From assembly GCA_937880075.1 (NCBI GenBank), contig CALFLM010000094.1, positions 1 through 13,080 on the forward strand: a stretch of 13,080 bases of DNA, given 5' to 3'. The notes under the pieces are model-generated. The model saw only the letters and a program-made list of their open reading frames with translations. It had not been told where the DNA came from and did not search any database. Shown here piece by piece: positions 7,375 to 12,817 of the stretch (position 1 is its first letter; every line of letters starts with the position of its first letter). Position numbers and translations under genes: made by a program. The stretch is from an uncultured Romboutsia sp. Its GTDB lineage: Bacteria > Bacillota > Clostridia > Peptostreptococcales > Peptostreptococcaceae.

Positions 7375-8385
7375 ATGAGCTTTATTAATAAGTGTTCTAC
7401 AATTATAAGGAGGTCTGATAAAGAAATTTTCAAATTCTATGTGGACAATAATATAAAAATTTATCGTTATGATAAAGATAATAATTTAATCTCAAGTGAT
7501 AACCTTGGTAAATTAAAGGGAATGGATTTTACAAATTGTTCCTTTTGTTTAGATAATGATAATATATATGGTATATATAAAGATAATAGTCTAAAAATGA
7601 TGCATATCCCTAGAGGATCTTCTATTTTTTCTAAGAAAGATATTTTAACTTATGACTCTAATAAATTTGATATTATATTTCCGTATATAAATGTAGTAAA
7701 TAATTCTATACATATTCTTTACTATGTTTATAACAATAGTTCAACAAACACCTGTGCTTTATTCCATCATTATTATAATAATGGAGTTTGGATAGAAAAT
7801 AAAATTGACTTTATTAATCATATAGTATTAGATAATTTTACAGTTTTATGGATTCAAAACTCTCCTGTAGTATTTTATTTCAATCTTGTAAATGGATGTG
7901 AAGAAGTATTCTTCTCTAGATTTAACTCTAGCACTTTATCATGGTCCAATCCTTGTCAAATTACTAACTCTAATAAAAATAAATTATATTTATCTGTTTT
8001 AAAAGACAGTATGAACTTTTATCATTTAACATTCTGTGAGTGTATAGATAATGGATATGCTGTAAAGTATATGAATGGTTACTTAAATGAAAATAAGCTA
8101 GATATAGGTACATCTATTTATGTATCAGGACCATCAACTTGTATATATCCTAGTCTAGTCAAGCAAAAATCAACTATTTATTTGATGTGGGTAAATTATA
8201 ATAAACTATACACTTCTATATCAAATGATTTAGGAAAAACATGGAGTGAACATGAAATAGATGAAACTAGTATTGATGAAGATTTTTGTAGATCTAGATT
8301 TTTATCAAACTACTCTGGTGACTTGTCATATAATTTAACATCAGTATTTACTGTTAATGATGATATAACTATAATAGGATTTTAA
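7375..8385 (+). CDS. Asp-box beta-propeller-like protein of unknown function
   Basis: This 336-residue protein starts at an ATG with a strong AAGGAGGA site. It has no clear signal peptide or membrane segment. It is made of beta-rich repeats with NNGVW (135-139) and a canonical Asp-box SNDLGKTW (283-290, pattern S-x-D-x-G-x-x-W), a hallmark of sialidase-like six-bladed propellers. Degenerate versions may occur at 182-190 (RFNSSTLSW). No sialidase arginine triad or catalytic Tyr/Glu pair can be identified with confidence, so an enzymatic role is not supported; a binding or structural role is more likely. It is transcribed divergently from the cdeC-like gene with 179 bases between starts and shares blade-like motifs with the shorter protein at 5284, the two bracketing cdeC. 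A spore surface role is inferred from position. Confidence 0.82.
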   Translation: MSFINKCSTIIRRSDKEIFKFYVDNNIKIYRYDKDNNLISSDNLGKLKGMDFTNCSFCLDNDNIYGIYKDNSLKMMHIPRGSSIFSKKDILTYDSNKFDIIFPYINVVNNSIHILYYVYNNSSTNTCALFHHYYNNGVWIENKIDFINHIVLDNFTVLWIQNSPVVFYFNLVNGCEEVFFSRFNSSTLSWSNPCQITNSNKNKLYLSVLKDSMNFYHLTFCECIDNGYAVKYMNGYLNENKLDIGTSIYVSGPSTCIYPSLVKQKSTIYLMWVNYNKLYTSISNDLGKTWSEHEIDETSIDEDFCRSRFLSNYSGDLSYNLTSVFTVNDDITIIGF

Positions 8386-8390
8386 ATAAT

Positions 8391-8415
8391 TAGTGTTGCA
8401 ATATTTGCAACACTA
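8391..8415. terminator. Perfect hairpin between convergent transcripts
   Basis: TAGTGTTGCAA (8391-8401) and its exact complement (8405-8415) form an 11-bp stem with a 3-base loop, six bases after the propeller gene stop codon. The plus strand has no T-run after it (it is followed by A7), so termination efficiency is uncertain; it may protect the mRNA 3' end or block read-through from either side. Confidence 0.5.
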
Positions 8416-8601
8416 AAAAAATCCCAAAACACCGGTGGCCCAATAAATTCATACCCGAGATACTCCCAGGTGGGTGACCTACCGCTAACGTTTAACTTCC
8501 TATATAAATACAGGCATGTTATATTTTAGCAGACACAGTCTCCCGCTTAACATTTGTCGGTTGAATTTAAATAAGCCGTATCGAATGCTTCAGGATTTTA
8601 T
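8415..8601 (-). ncRNA. ssrS: Structured non-coding RNA with 6S-like rod architecture
   Basis: No protein gene fits this stretch, whose base composition is visibly richer in G and C than the surroundings. The minus-strand transcript folds by hand into one long rod. A 16-bp closing stem with G-U pairs joins the 5' AAAATCCTGAAGCATT to the 3' GGTGTTTTGGGATTTT. Further pairs are GGCTT/GGGCC, TAAATTCA/TGAATTTA and ACCG/CGGGT. There follows a bubble of about 12 and 13 bases, then GGGAGAC/GTCACCC and CTGCTAA/TTAGCGG, and a terminal hairpin CCTGTAT..ATAGG. Length (about 187 nt), closing stem, central bubble and apical arm match 6S RNA, which binds RNA polymerase. A perfect TATAAT lies 7 bases upstream of the 5' end, and the 3' end is a run of seven T. 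It is not upstream of any gene on its strand, so a riboswitch is unlikely. The symbol ssrS is tentative. Confidence 0.6.
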
Positions 8602-8607
8602 GTTTTT

Positions 8608-8636
8608 ATTATATAATAAAAAACAATATTTTTAAA
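8608..8636 (-). promoter_or_regulatory. Promoter of the structured RNA
   Basis: On the minus strand TTTAAA (8636-8631), a 17-base spacer and a perfect TATAAT (8613-8608) place the transcript start at about 8601, exactly where the closing stem of the RNA begins. Confidence 0.6.
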
Positions 8637-8646
8637 GTAATTTTGT

Positions 8647-8723
8647 ATGACAATTAATGCAATTTTATTATTTTTTCCCATTTTTTTCTCTCTCTTTACC
8701 TATGTATTTACCTTGATTGTCAT
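8647..8723 (-). other. Inverted repeat enclosing a purine-rich tract after the acidic-tailed gene
   Basis: ATGACAAT (8647-8654) and ATTGTCAT (8716-8723) are exact inverted repeats separated by 61 bases. The enclosed sequence is pyrimidine-rich on the plus strand (T6CCCAT7CTCTCTCT), so purine-rich in the minus-strand transcript. It begins directly after the stop codon of the gene at 8725. It could be a 3' end structure; no standard terminator T-run is present. Confidence 0.3.
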
Positions 8724-8724
8724 T

Positions 8725-9462
8725 TTATTCATCATATTCTTCGTATTCATCTTCATAATCATCATGTTCTTCATCGTCATACTCTTTATACTCTTCATCA
8801 TTATAATCATATTCTTCATATCTTTTGTCGTCATCTGTTCTTAAAAGATTTATATTAACTAGTGAACTTAAACTAAATCCACCTTCTCCAAAATCATCTG
8901 GTAAAAATAATTCTGCAAATAAATCTATTTTCTTCTTCATATCAATAGCTTTATCAAGAGAATCTCTTCTCTTTTCTGGGAATACTTCTAAAATTTCTTT
9001 TATCATCATATTTTTTTTATCTTCTTCATCCATACTTCTAAAAAAGTTTGTTTCTTCATAGTCATCAAAATCAATGCTACTAAGTTTTTTTATTCCTTTT
9101 ACTAAATCTAATAAACTTTCAATTTTTATTAATATTTTTCTTTCATCAGATGACATATACTTTTTAGTCCTTGTTATTATCTCCATACCACGTTCTAAAT
9201 CTTCATCGCTTAAATCCATCATTTTCATACCCCTATTTATATCATTCATATTAAAATTAAACAAATCACTTCCATTATTGGTTGAAAATTTTTTCTTTAC
9301 TTTTTTTCTTGGATTCTCTCTTATTTTTCTTTCTCTAGTCCGTTTATTATCGCTATTTTCTCCTTTAGAATTGTTTTTATTATCAAATAAAGGTAAATTA
9401 CCTAAAGATATATTTCCATTACTAAGTGCAATCATTCCTATTATTAATAGTAGATTATTCAA
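8725..9462 (-). CDS. Spore-locus protein with acidic tyrosine-rich tail, function unknown
   Basis: This 245-residue protein starts at TTG 9462, 6 bases after GGGGTGA; an in-frame TGA lies just upstream, and the first ATG would be codon 10. A short hydrophobic N-terminus (NNLLLIIGMIAL) may be a membrane anchor or uncleaved signal. A basic stretch (RTRERKIRENPRKKVKKK) follows, then about 130 residues of predicted helix, then a tail of 36 residues with 23 Asp/Glu and 8 Tyr. The tail DNA is a low-complexity GAA/GAT/TAT codon mixture. No family is recognised. By gene order it corresponds to the unnamed gene between cotL and cdeC in C. difficile (CD1066, from memory). It is divergent from the lysine-rich cotL-like gene, whose strongly basic tail is its electrostatic opposite. 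Confidence 0.75.
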   Translation of the reverse strand: MNNLLLIIGMIALSNGNISLGNLPLFDNKNNSKGENSDNKRTRERKIRENPRKKVKKKFSTNNGSDLFNFNMNDINRGMKMMDLSDEDLERGMEIITRTKKYMSSDERKILIKIESLLDLVKGIKKLSSIDFDDYEETNFFRSMDEEDKKNMMIKEILEVFPEKRRDSLDKAIDMKKKIDLFAELFLPDDFGEGGFSLSSLVNINLLRTDDDKRYEEYDYNDEEYKEYDDEEHDDYEDEYEEYDE

Positions 9463-9498
9463 GCATAGTCACCCCTTAAATTATCTTCTCCCTCATAT

Positions 9499-9526
9499 AT
9501 AAGTATGTTTTATTTAATCTTAGTGT
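9499..9526 (-). promoter_or_regulatory. Weak sporulation-type promoter candidate
   Basis: AC (9526-9525), 17 bases, then CATACTTATA (from 9507) on the minus strand. The CATA core suits mother-cell sigma factors, but the downstream part matches neither the sigma-K nor the sigma-E consensus fully. It lies 36 bases upstream of the TTG start of the acidic-tailed gene. Confidence 0.3.
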
Positions 9527-9663
9527 TACTTTTTTTTTAACTAAGTGCATATACATTATCTATAAGAAATTTAATTAAATTATCTTTCACCTATTCAGAA
9601 TTATTTCTATATATAAATAATATGAATAAAATTTAATTTATATTATAAGAAAGGGGTAAATTT

Positions 9664-10125
9664 ATGAAAAAAGTAGATACAGAAATTCTAGAAAAAATGG
9701 CTAAAGAAAAAAATATAGACAAAGACAAAATAGAAAAAATAGCAGATGGATATAAAGGTAAATCTGAAGGAGAATTGATGGATGAACTTGTTAAAATAGG
9801 TAAAACTCTTGAAGGAAAGGAACAAGTAGTTTCTAAGTTAAAGGCTTTCTTAAATGAAGACCAAAAAAAGAAACTAGACTCTGTTATGGATAAAATATAT
9901 GATGCTCAAGTTAAAGATAAAATAGAAAGTAAGAAAAGCAAGTCTAAAAAGCATAATCCATCAAATGATTCAAATACACCTTCTCATAATACAAAAAAAG
10001 TTAAAAAAACTAAATCAACAAAGCATTTTAAAACTGCACCTAGTGATAATTCCAATGAAACAAATCCACATAAGAAAACAAAGAAAGTTATTAAAAAGGT
10101 AAAAAGAGTTCCTAAAGGTGAATAA
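9664..10125 (+). CDS. cotL: Lysine-rich spore coat protein, CotL-like
   Basis: This 153-residue protein has 41 lysines by my count (27%). Residues 1-92 are predicted alpha-helical and amphipathic (MKKVDTEILEKMAKEKN..., KAFLNEDQKKKLDSVMDKIY). Residues from about 93 on are a disordered Lys/Ser/Asn/Thr/Pro tail with KKSKSKKH, TKKVKKTK and TKKVIKKVKR blocks. There is no membrane segment or Cys. In C. difficile, CotL (CD1065) is described as a lysine-rich morphogenetic coat protein, sitting between ccpA and cdeC as this gene does here; that match in composition and position is the basis of the call. The ATG has GAAAGGGG upstream. A clear promoter could not be fixed in the divergent region. Function as an early coat assembly factor is inferred. 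Confidence 0.72.
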   Translation: MKKVDTEILEKMAKEKNIDKDKIEKIADGYKGKSEGELMDELVKIGKTLEGKEQVVSKLKAFLNEDQKKKLDSVMDKIYDAQVKDKIESKKSKSKKHNPSNDSNTPSHNTKKVKKTKSTKHFKTAPSDNSNETNPHKKTKKVIKKVKRVPKGE

Positions 10126-10132
10126 TAAAAAA

Positions 10133-10152
10133 GCTAGAGTATATACTCTAGC
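10133..10152 (-). terminator. Terminator for ccpA
   Basis: This is a 20-base perfect palindrome (GCTAGAGTA / TACTCTAGC, 2-base centre). On the minus strand it is followed at once by TTTTTTATTATT, making it an intrinsic terminator for ccpA. It sits just past the cotL-like stop codon. Confidence 0.75.
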
Positions 10153-10157
10153 CTCAG

Positions 10158-10178
10158 AGCGTAGACAAAATCTACGCT
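10158..10178 (+). terminator. Terminator for the cotL-like gene
   Basis: AGCGTAGA (10158-10165) and TCTACGCT (10171-10178) form an 8-bp stem with a CAAAA loop, followed on the plus strand by TCTTTATTTATTTT. Together with the adjacent palindrome it separates two convergent genes. Confidence 0.7.
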
Positions 10179-10185
10179 TCTTTAT

Positions 10186-11199
10186 TTATTTTCTAGTTAT
10201 TACACTTTCTCTTTCTATAATTCTATAAGGTAATTCTATTATTTTACTTTCTAACGGTTCTTTATTTATTAATTTTATAACCATTCTTATTGCAACAGCT
10301 CCCATATCGTATAATGGTTGATATACTGTTGTTAACTTAGGTCTATAAATTTTAGCTATTTTTACATCATTGAATCCTGCAACTGATATATCCTCAGGAA
10401 CTTTATATCCCTTATCAAAAGCTGCATTTATAGCTCCTATTGCTGCTTCATCTCCAGTTACAAATGCAGCTTGAGGCACTTTTCCTTCTTCTAATAGCTC
10501 TTTCATACTTTCATAGCCTGCTTCATAGGTAGTTCCACCATACTTTATCAGACTTTCATCTAGTTTTATATTACTTTCATTTAATGCTTGTTCATATCCT
10601 GAAAGTCTTTCTCTTTCTAAAACAGTATCATCCTTACTTGTCATTATAAATGCAATATCTTCATGACCCTTATCTATAAGATATTTAGTCATATCATATG
10701 TTGCCTCTTTATTACTTGTACTTACAGTATATATATCATAATCTCTTGCAGTTTTACTTATGTATGTTGCTGGTATTCCACAGCTATTGATGTAGTTTAT
10801 ATGATCTTCTTCTACCTTCCAGCATACCATAACTATACCTTCTACTTGCTTTGCTCTAAGTAAGTTTATACTTTTTAATTCTTGCTCCTTATTTGAATAA
10901 GTATTTGCTAATAATATTTCGTATCCATACATCTTAGCTACTTCTTCTATTCCATTTAATATTTCACTTACAAAAGAATCTGAAACTTCCGGTACTATGA
11001 CTCCAATTAATTGACTTCTTTTAGTTACTAAACTTCTTGCTAATGGATTTGGTATATAACCTGTTTCCTTTATTACATCTAAGACTTTTTGTTTTACTTC
11101 ATCTGTCACAGGTTTTGAATCATTTATTACTCTAGATACTGTAGATATTGATACACCTGCTTTTTTTGCTACATCTTTTATAGTTATCGTACTTTTCAT
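10186..11199 (-). CDS. ccpA: Catabolite control protein A (LacI family)
   Basis: This 337-residue regulator has an N-terminal LacI helix-turn-helix (residues 5-25, TIKDVAKKAGVSISTVSRVI), a hinge helix NPLARSL (51-57), and a periplasmic-binding-type core. Matches to B. subtilis CcpA are spread over the whole length: GVIVPEVSDSFVSEILNGIE, KQVEGIV, LIDKGHEDIAFI and the C-terminal TVYQPLYDMGAVAIRMVIKLINKEPLE block. CcpA with HPr-Ser46-P binds cre sites to repress or activate carbon metabolism genes; in C. difficile it also affects toxin expression and sporulation, and is CD1064, adjacent to cotL, as here. The ATG at 11199 follows AAGGATGGTG. It has its own sigma-A promoter and terminator. Confidence 0.93.
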   Translation of the reverse strand: MKSTITIKDVAKKAGVSISTVSRVINDSKPVTDEVKQKVLDVIKETGYIPNPLARSLVTKRSQLIGVIVPEVSDSFVSEILNGIEEVAKMYGYEILLANTYSNKEQELKSINLLRAKQVEGIVMVCWKVEEDHINYINSCGIPATYISKTARDYDIYTVSTSNKEATYDMTKYLIDKGHEDIAFIMTSKDDTVLERERLSGYEQALNESNIKLDESLIKYGGTTYEAGYESMKELLEEGKVPQAAFVTGDEAAIGAINAAFDKGYKVPEDISVAGFNDVKIAKIYRPKLTTVYQPLYDMGAVAIRMVIKLINKEPLESKIIELPYRIIERESVITRK

Positions 11200-11261
11200 C
11201 TTTACACCATCCTTACGTAGTACTATTTATTTTCGATTCGATACTTTCCATTTAAATCTTA

Positions 11262-11290
11262 ATTATACTATTCTTATATAATTATGTAAA
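11262..11290 (-). promoter_or_regulatory. Sigma-A promoter of ccpA
   Basis: TTTACA (11290-11285), a 17-base spacer and a perfect TATAAT (11267-11262) on the minus strand, leaving a leader of about 55 bases. Within the leader, TCGATTCGA (11233-11241) is a 9-base dyad that could be an operator half-structure, but it does not match the cre consensus well. Confidence 0.7.
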
Positions 11291-11334
11291 CATACTTATT
11301 TCTATTTTTAAATCTTCTTTAACTTAATTATTCA

Positions 11335-11362
11335 TTATATTGTATAAATTTATACAATATAA
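11335..11362. repeat. 28-bp perfect palindrome upstream of ccpA
   Basis: TTATATTGTATAAA and its exact complement meet at 11348/11349 with no spacer. It lies between the terminator of the small-protein cluster and the ccpA promoter, about 45 bases upstream of the -35. The perfect two-fold symmetry fits an operator for a dimeric regulator or a second, bidirectional, termination structure. Confidence 0.7.
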
Positions 11363-11367
11363 ATAAA

Positions 11368-11392
11368 AAGCACTGGTATAAAACCAGCACTT
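11368..11392 (-). terminator. Terminator of the small-protein cluster
   Basis: In the minus-strand RNA, AAGTGCTGGT pairs with ACCAGTGCTT over 10 bp using two G-U wobbles, around a 5-base loop, followed by TTTATTTATATT. The wobbles would be mismatches in the plus-strand RNA, so the terminator is directional. Confidence 0.75.
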
Positions 11393-11412
11393 CTTAAAAT
11401 AATTAATTATTT

Positions 11413-11604
11413 CTAGCAACATCCATCATCAAATAATCCACCACAAGAACAAGTTATTAATAATAATATTAAAAATGGTATCCATGCCATTATATCTATA
11501 TCTACCCAAGTATCTCCAAATGCTAAGAATAAGAAGAATAATATTATTATCCACCATCCTGTACTAAAGAATCCATCGCTTCCACCAAATAATCTATCTA
11601 GCAT
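11413..11604 (-). CDS. Small two-segment membrane protein, paralogue 1
   Basis: This 63-residue protein has the cluster architecture: a short N-terminus with MLDRLFGGSDGFF, a first hydrophobic segment (about 17-29, WWIIILFFLFLAF), an acidic turn GDTWVDIDI (30-38), a second segment (40-51, AWIPFLILLLIT) and a Cys/Asp tail CSCGGLFDDGCC. No known family is recognised. The ATG at 11604 follows AAAGGGGG with a 9-base gap. It is nearly identical to paralogue 2 over residues 20-50 at both protein and DNA level. No promoter is seen between the two, so co-transcription with paralogue 2 is likely. It is the last gene before the cluster terminator. Gene order suggests equivalence to the small CD1063.x genes beside ccpA in C. 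difficile (from memory). Confidence 0.82.
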   Translation of the reverse strand: MLDRLFGGSDGFFSTGWWIIILFFLFLAFGDTWVDIDIMAWIPFLILLLITCSCGGLFDDGCC

Positions 11605-11693
11605 GATAAAAATCCCCCTTTATACGTTTGTTATCTAATTTTTAAAGATATATAAAACCTTTATGCTTATTGTACTACACTAAAATTTAATTT

Positions 11694-11873
11694 CTAATCA
11701 AAGAATTCTCCACAACTACAAAGTATTAATAATACTATTAAAAATGGTATCCATGCCATTATATCTATGTCTACCCAACTATCTCCAAATGCTAAAAATA
11801 AGAAGAATAGTACTATTATCCACCATGCTCCAGCTCCGAAAAAGCCATCATTTCCAAATAATCTTTCTAACAT
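11694..11873 (-). CDS. Small two-segment membrane protein, paralogue 2
   Basis: This 59-residue protein starts MLERLFGNDGFFGAGAWW. The ATG at 11873 is preceded by a strong AGGAGGT site 7 bases away; the longer in-frame extension to 12041 runs through the promoter, leader hairpin and upstream terminator and is rejected. Segments lie at about 17-29 and 40-51 with GDSWVDIDI between. The tail is CSCGEFFD followed by TAG: it lacks the DDGCC end seen in paralogue 1 and so has only two cysteines. A perfect sigma-K -10 lies upstream with a GAGC-GCAA-GCTC hairpin at the transcript start. Function unknown. Confidence 0.82.
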   Translation of the reverse strand: MLERLFGNDGFFGAGAWWIIVLFFLFLAFGDSWVDIDIMAWIPFLIVLLILCSCGEFFD

Positions 11874-11902
11874 TTTGCTACCTCCTGATGATATTTTATA
11901 TT

Positions 11903-11946
11903 GAGCTTGCGCTCTTAACATATAATATGCAACTAAAGTAATTTGT
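11903..11946 (-). promoter_or_regulatory. Sigma-K-like promoter of paralogue 2 with 5' hairpin
   Basis: CATATTATA (11929-11921) fully matches the sigma-K -10 CATANNNTA, with AC (11946-11945) 15 bases upstream, one short of the preferred spacing. The predicted start near 11914 coincides with a GAGC-GCAA-GCTC tetraloop hairpin (11914-11903). Confidence 0.55.
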
Positions 11947-11995
11947 GATATTAAATTTATTAGTTTTTTATTTTTTGTAAAGTAAAAATTGTATA

Positions 11996-12039
11996 GTATA
12001 AAGAAAAAGGATGCAAAATTGCATCCTTTTCCTTTATAC
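11996..12039 (-). terminator. Long-stem terminator after paralogue 3
   Basis: The inner arms AAAAGGATGCAA and TTGCATCCTTTT (12 bp) are extended by GTATAAAG / CTTTATAC (8 bp) across a single mismatch, giving 21 paired positions within 11996-12039. On the minus strand the inner stem is followed by TTTTTCTTTA. The structure is nearly symmetric and can stop either direction. Confidence 0.78.
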
Positions 12040-12050
12040 ACTAATTGTTT

Positions 12051-12275
12051 TTAGCAGTCAAAACCATTATCTAAGCATCCACAATCTCCATCAATGCCTC
12101 CACATGAGCATACAATTAGTAATAATATTAAGAATGGTATCCAGTCAGTTATACATATTTCACTCCAACATTCTTGGAAAGCTAAGAATAAGAAGAATAA
12201 TACTATTATCCACCATGCTCCACCACCAAAGAATCCGTCACATCCACCGAATATTCTACTTAGTTTACTACTCAC
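12051..12275 (-). CDS. Small two-segment membrane protein, paralogue 3, GTG start
   Basis: This 74-residue protein starts at GTG 12275 with AAGGAGGGG 6 bases upstream, an excellent site that decides the start. It reads MSSKLSRIFGGCDGFFGGGAWWIIV, has segments at about 20-33 and 45-55, and the loop is QECWSEICITD rather than the GDxWVDIDIMA of paralogues 1 and 2. The tail is the longest and richest in cysteine of the set (CSCGGIDGDCGCLDNGFDC, five Cys); eight Cys in all. It has its own consensus sigma-K promoter and its own terminator, so it is a separate transcription unit. Function unknown; spore membrane or coat interface placement is inferred. Confidence 0.82.
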   Translation of the reverse strand: MSSKLSRIFGGCDGFFGGGAWWIIVLFFLFLAFQECWSEICITDWIPFLILLLIVCSCGGIDGDCGCLDNGFDC

Positions 12276-12328
12276 AAAGATCCCCTCCTTGAATATATAT
12301 ACAAGTTAGATAAAACCTAGCTGTCAAT

Positions 12329-12378
12329 AGGGTTTTTCACCCTTCTAATTATATACTATGTAAATTTTTATAAAGTGT
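12329..12378 (-). promoter_or_regulatory. Consensus sigma-K promoter of paralogue 3 with 5' hairpin
   Basis: AC (12378-12377), exactly 16 bases, then CATAGTATA (12360-12352): a full match to the AC-N16-CATANNNTA pattern. Right after it, at the predicted transcript start, AGGGT-GAAAA-ACCCT forms a 5-bp hairpin (12343-12329). Flanking TTAGA/TCTAA could close a larger 43-base structure (12348-12306). Confidence 0.65.
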
Positions 12379-12407
12379 TATTGATTTTTTAAAATTTTTT
12401 ATATTTT

Positions 12408-12437
12408 TTTAAAGAGTCTAAAATTAGCCTCTTTAAA
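12408..12437 (-). terminator. Imperfect hairpin after paralogue 4
   Basis: TTTAAAGAGGCTA pairs with TAGACTCTTTAAA (one mismatch, 4-base loop) just past the paralogue 4 stop. The minus strand continues into A-rich rather than T-rich sequence, so it is at best a weak intrinsic terminator. Confidence 0.5.
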
Positions 12438-12447
12438 TTTATTTAAA

Positions 12448-12660
12448 TTAACAGCAACCACCATCAAATCCAAAGTTAGTTAAAAGTAAAATTAATAATA
12501 CTATCCATATTAGAGCCATATCATCACAGAATAACCATTCTATTAAATCATCACCTAGTAAAAGTATAGCTACTATTATTAATATTATTATTAATCCACC
12601 TCCTCCAAAACCACATCCACATCCACCGAAGAAACGTTGAATTCCTTGTTGTTCTGACAT
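12448..12660 (-). CDS. Small glycine/cysteine-rich membrane protein, paralogue 4
   Basis: The preferred start is ATG 12660 (MSEQQGIQRFFGG), with GGGGG 7 bases upstream, giving 70 residues; an in-frame ATG 30 bases earlier overlaps that ribosome binding site and is rejected. The N-terminus carries RFFGGCGCGFGGGG, a glycine- and cysteine-rich version of the RxFGG motif. Segments lie at about 23-35 (LIIILIIVAILLL) and 49-61, separated by GDDLIEWLFCDD, and the tail ends NFGFDGGCC, like the DDGCC of paralogue 1. It is more distant from paralogues 1-3 but shares the same plan. A sigma-K-like promoter precedes it. Confidence 0.8.
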   Translation of the reverse strand: MSEQQGIQRFFGGCGCGFGGGGLIIILIIVAILLLGDDLIEWLFCDDMALIWIVLLILLLTNFGFDGGCC

Positions 12661-12682
12661 CTTTATGCCCCCTTTTTTATTT

Positions 12683-12741
12683 ATAGGCAACTATTTTTAT
12701 TACCTATTTAATAAATAATATGTATTTATGCATTAAATTGT
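12683..12741 (-). promoter_or_regulatory. Sigma-K-like promoter of paralogue 4 with 5' hairpin
   Basis: AC (12741-12740), 17 bases, CATATTATT (12722-12714), the same -10 as cdeC. The predicted start near 12707 coincides with a hairpin of ATAGGTAA and TTGCCTAT (8 bp with one G-U, 12707-12683). Confidence 0.55.
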
Positions 12742-12782
12742 TACATTTTATTATTTTTTAGAGTAAATATTTTTGCATAAAA

Positions 12783-12807
12783 AAAAGAAACCATATAGAT
12801 TTCTTTT
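12783..12807 (-). terminator. Terminator after paralogue 5
   Basis: In minus-strand RNA AAAAGAAATC pairs with GGTTTCTTTT (10 bp, one wobble, loop TATAT), running into a T8 tract. It lies 11 bases after the paralogue 5 stop. Confidence 0.7.
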
Positions 12808-12817
12808 ACAAATTAGA

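Noticed and set aside
7375..8385. Sialidase activity for the Asp-box protein
   Set aside because: Only one clear Asp-box is present and the catalytic arginine, tyrosine and glutamate residues cannot be placed; Asp-boxes occur in many non-enzymatic propellers.
8647..8844. Rightward hydrophobic 65-residue reading frame
   Set aside because: It is the reverse complement of the acidic-tail codons and the purine-rich tract; the Ile/Phe/Val composition is an artefact and no ribosome binding site is present.
9074..9502. Rightward 142-residue reading frame
   Set aside because: It is opposite to the acidic-tailed gene, has a low-complexity Ser/Leu/Ile composition and lacks a convincing ribosome binding site.
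11231..11241. TTCGATTCGAT near the ccpA start as a cre site for autoregulation
   Set aside because: It lacks the TGNAANC-type half-site of the cre consensus; the small dyad alone is too short.
11874..12041. N-terminal extension of paralogue 2 to 115 residues
   Set aside because: It runs through a strong ribosome binding site, a sigma-K-like promoter and part of the paralogue 3 terminator; the short form matches its paralogues from the first residue.
12661..12690. Ten-codon earlier start for paralogue 4
   Set aside because: The extension overlaps the GGGGG ribosome binding site that serves the ATG at 12660, and its own ATG lacks a site.
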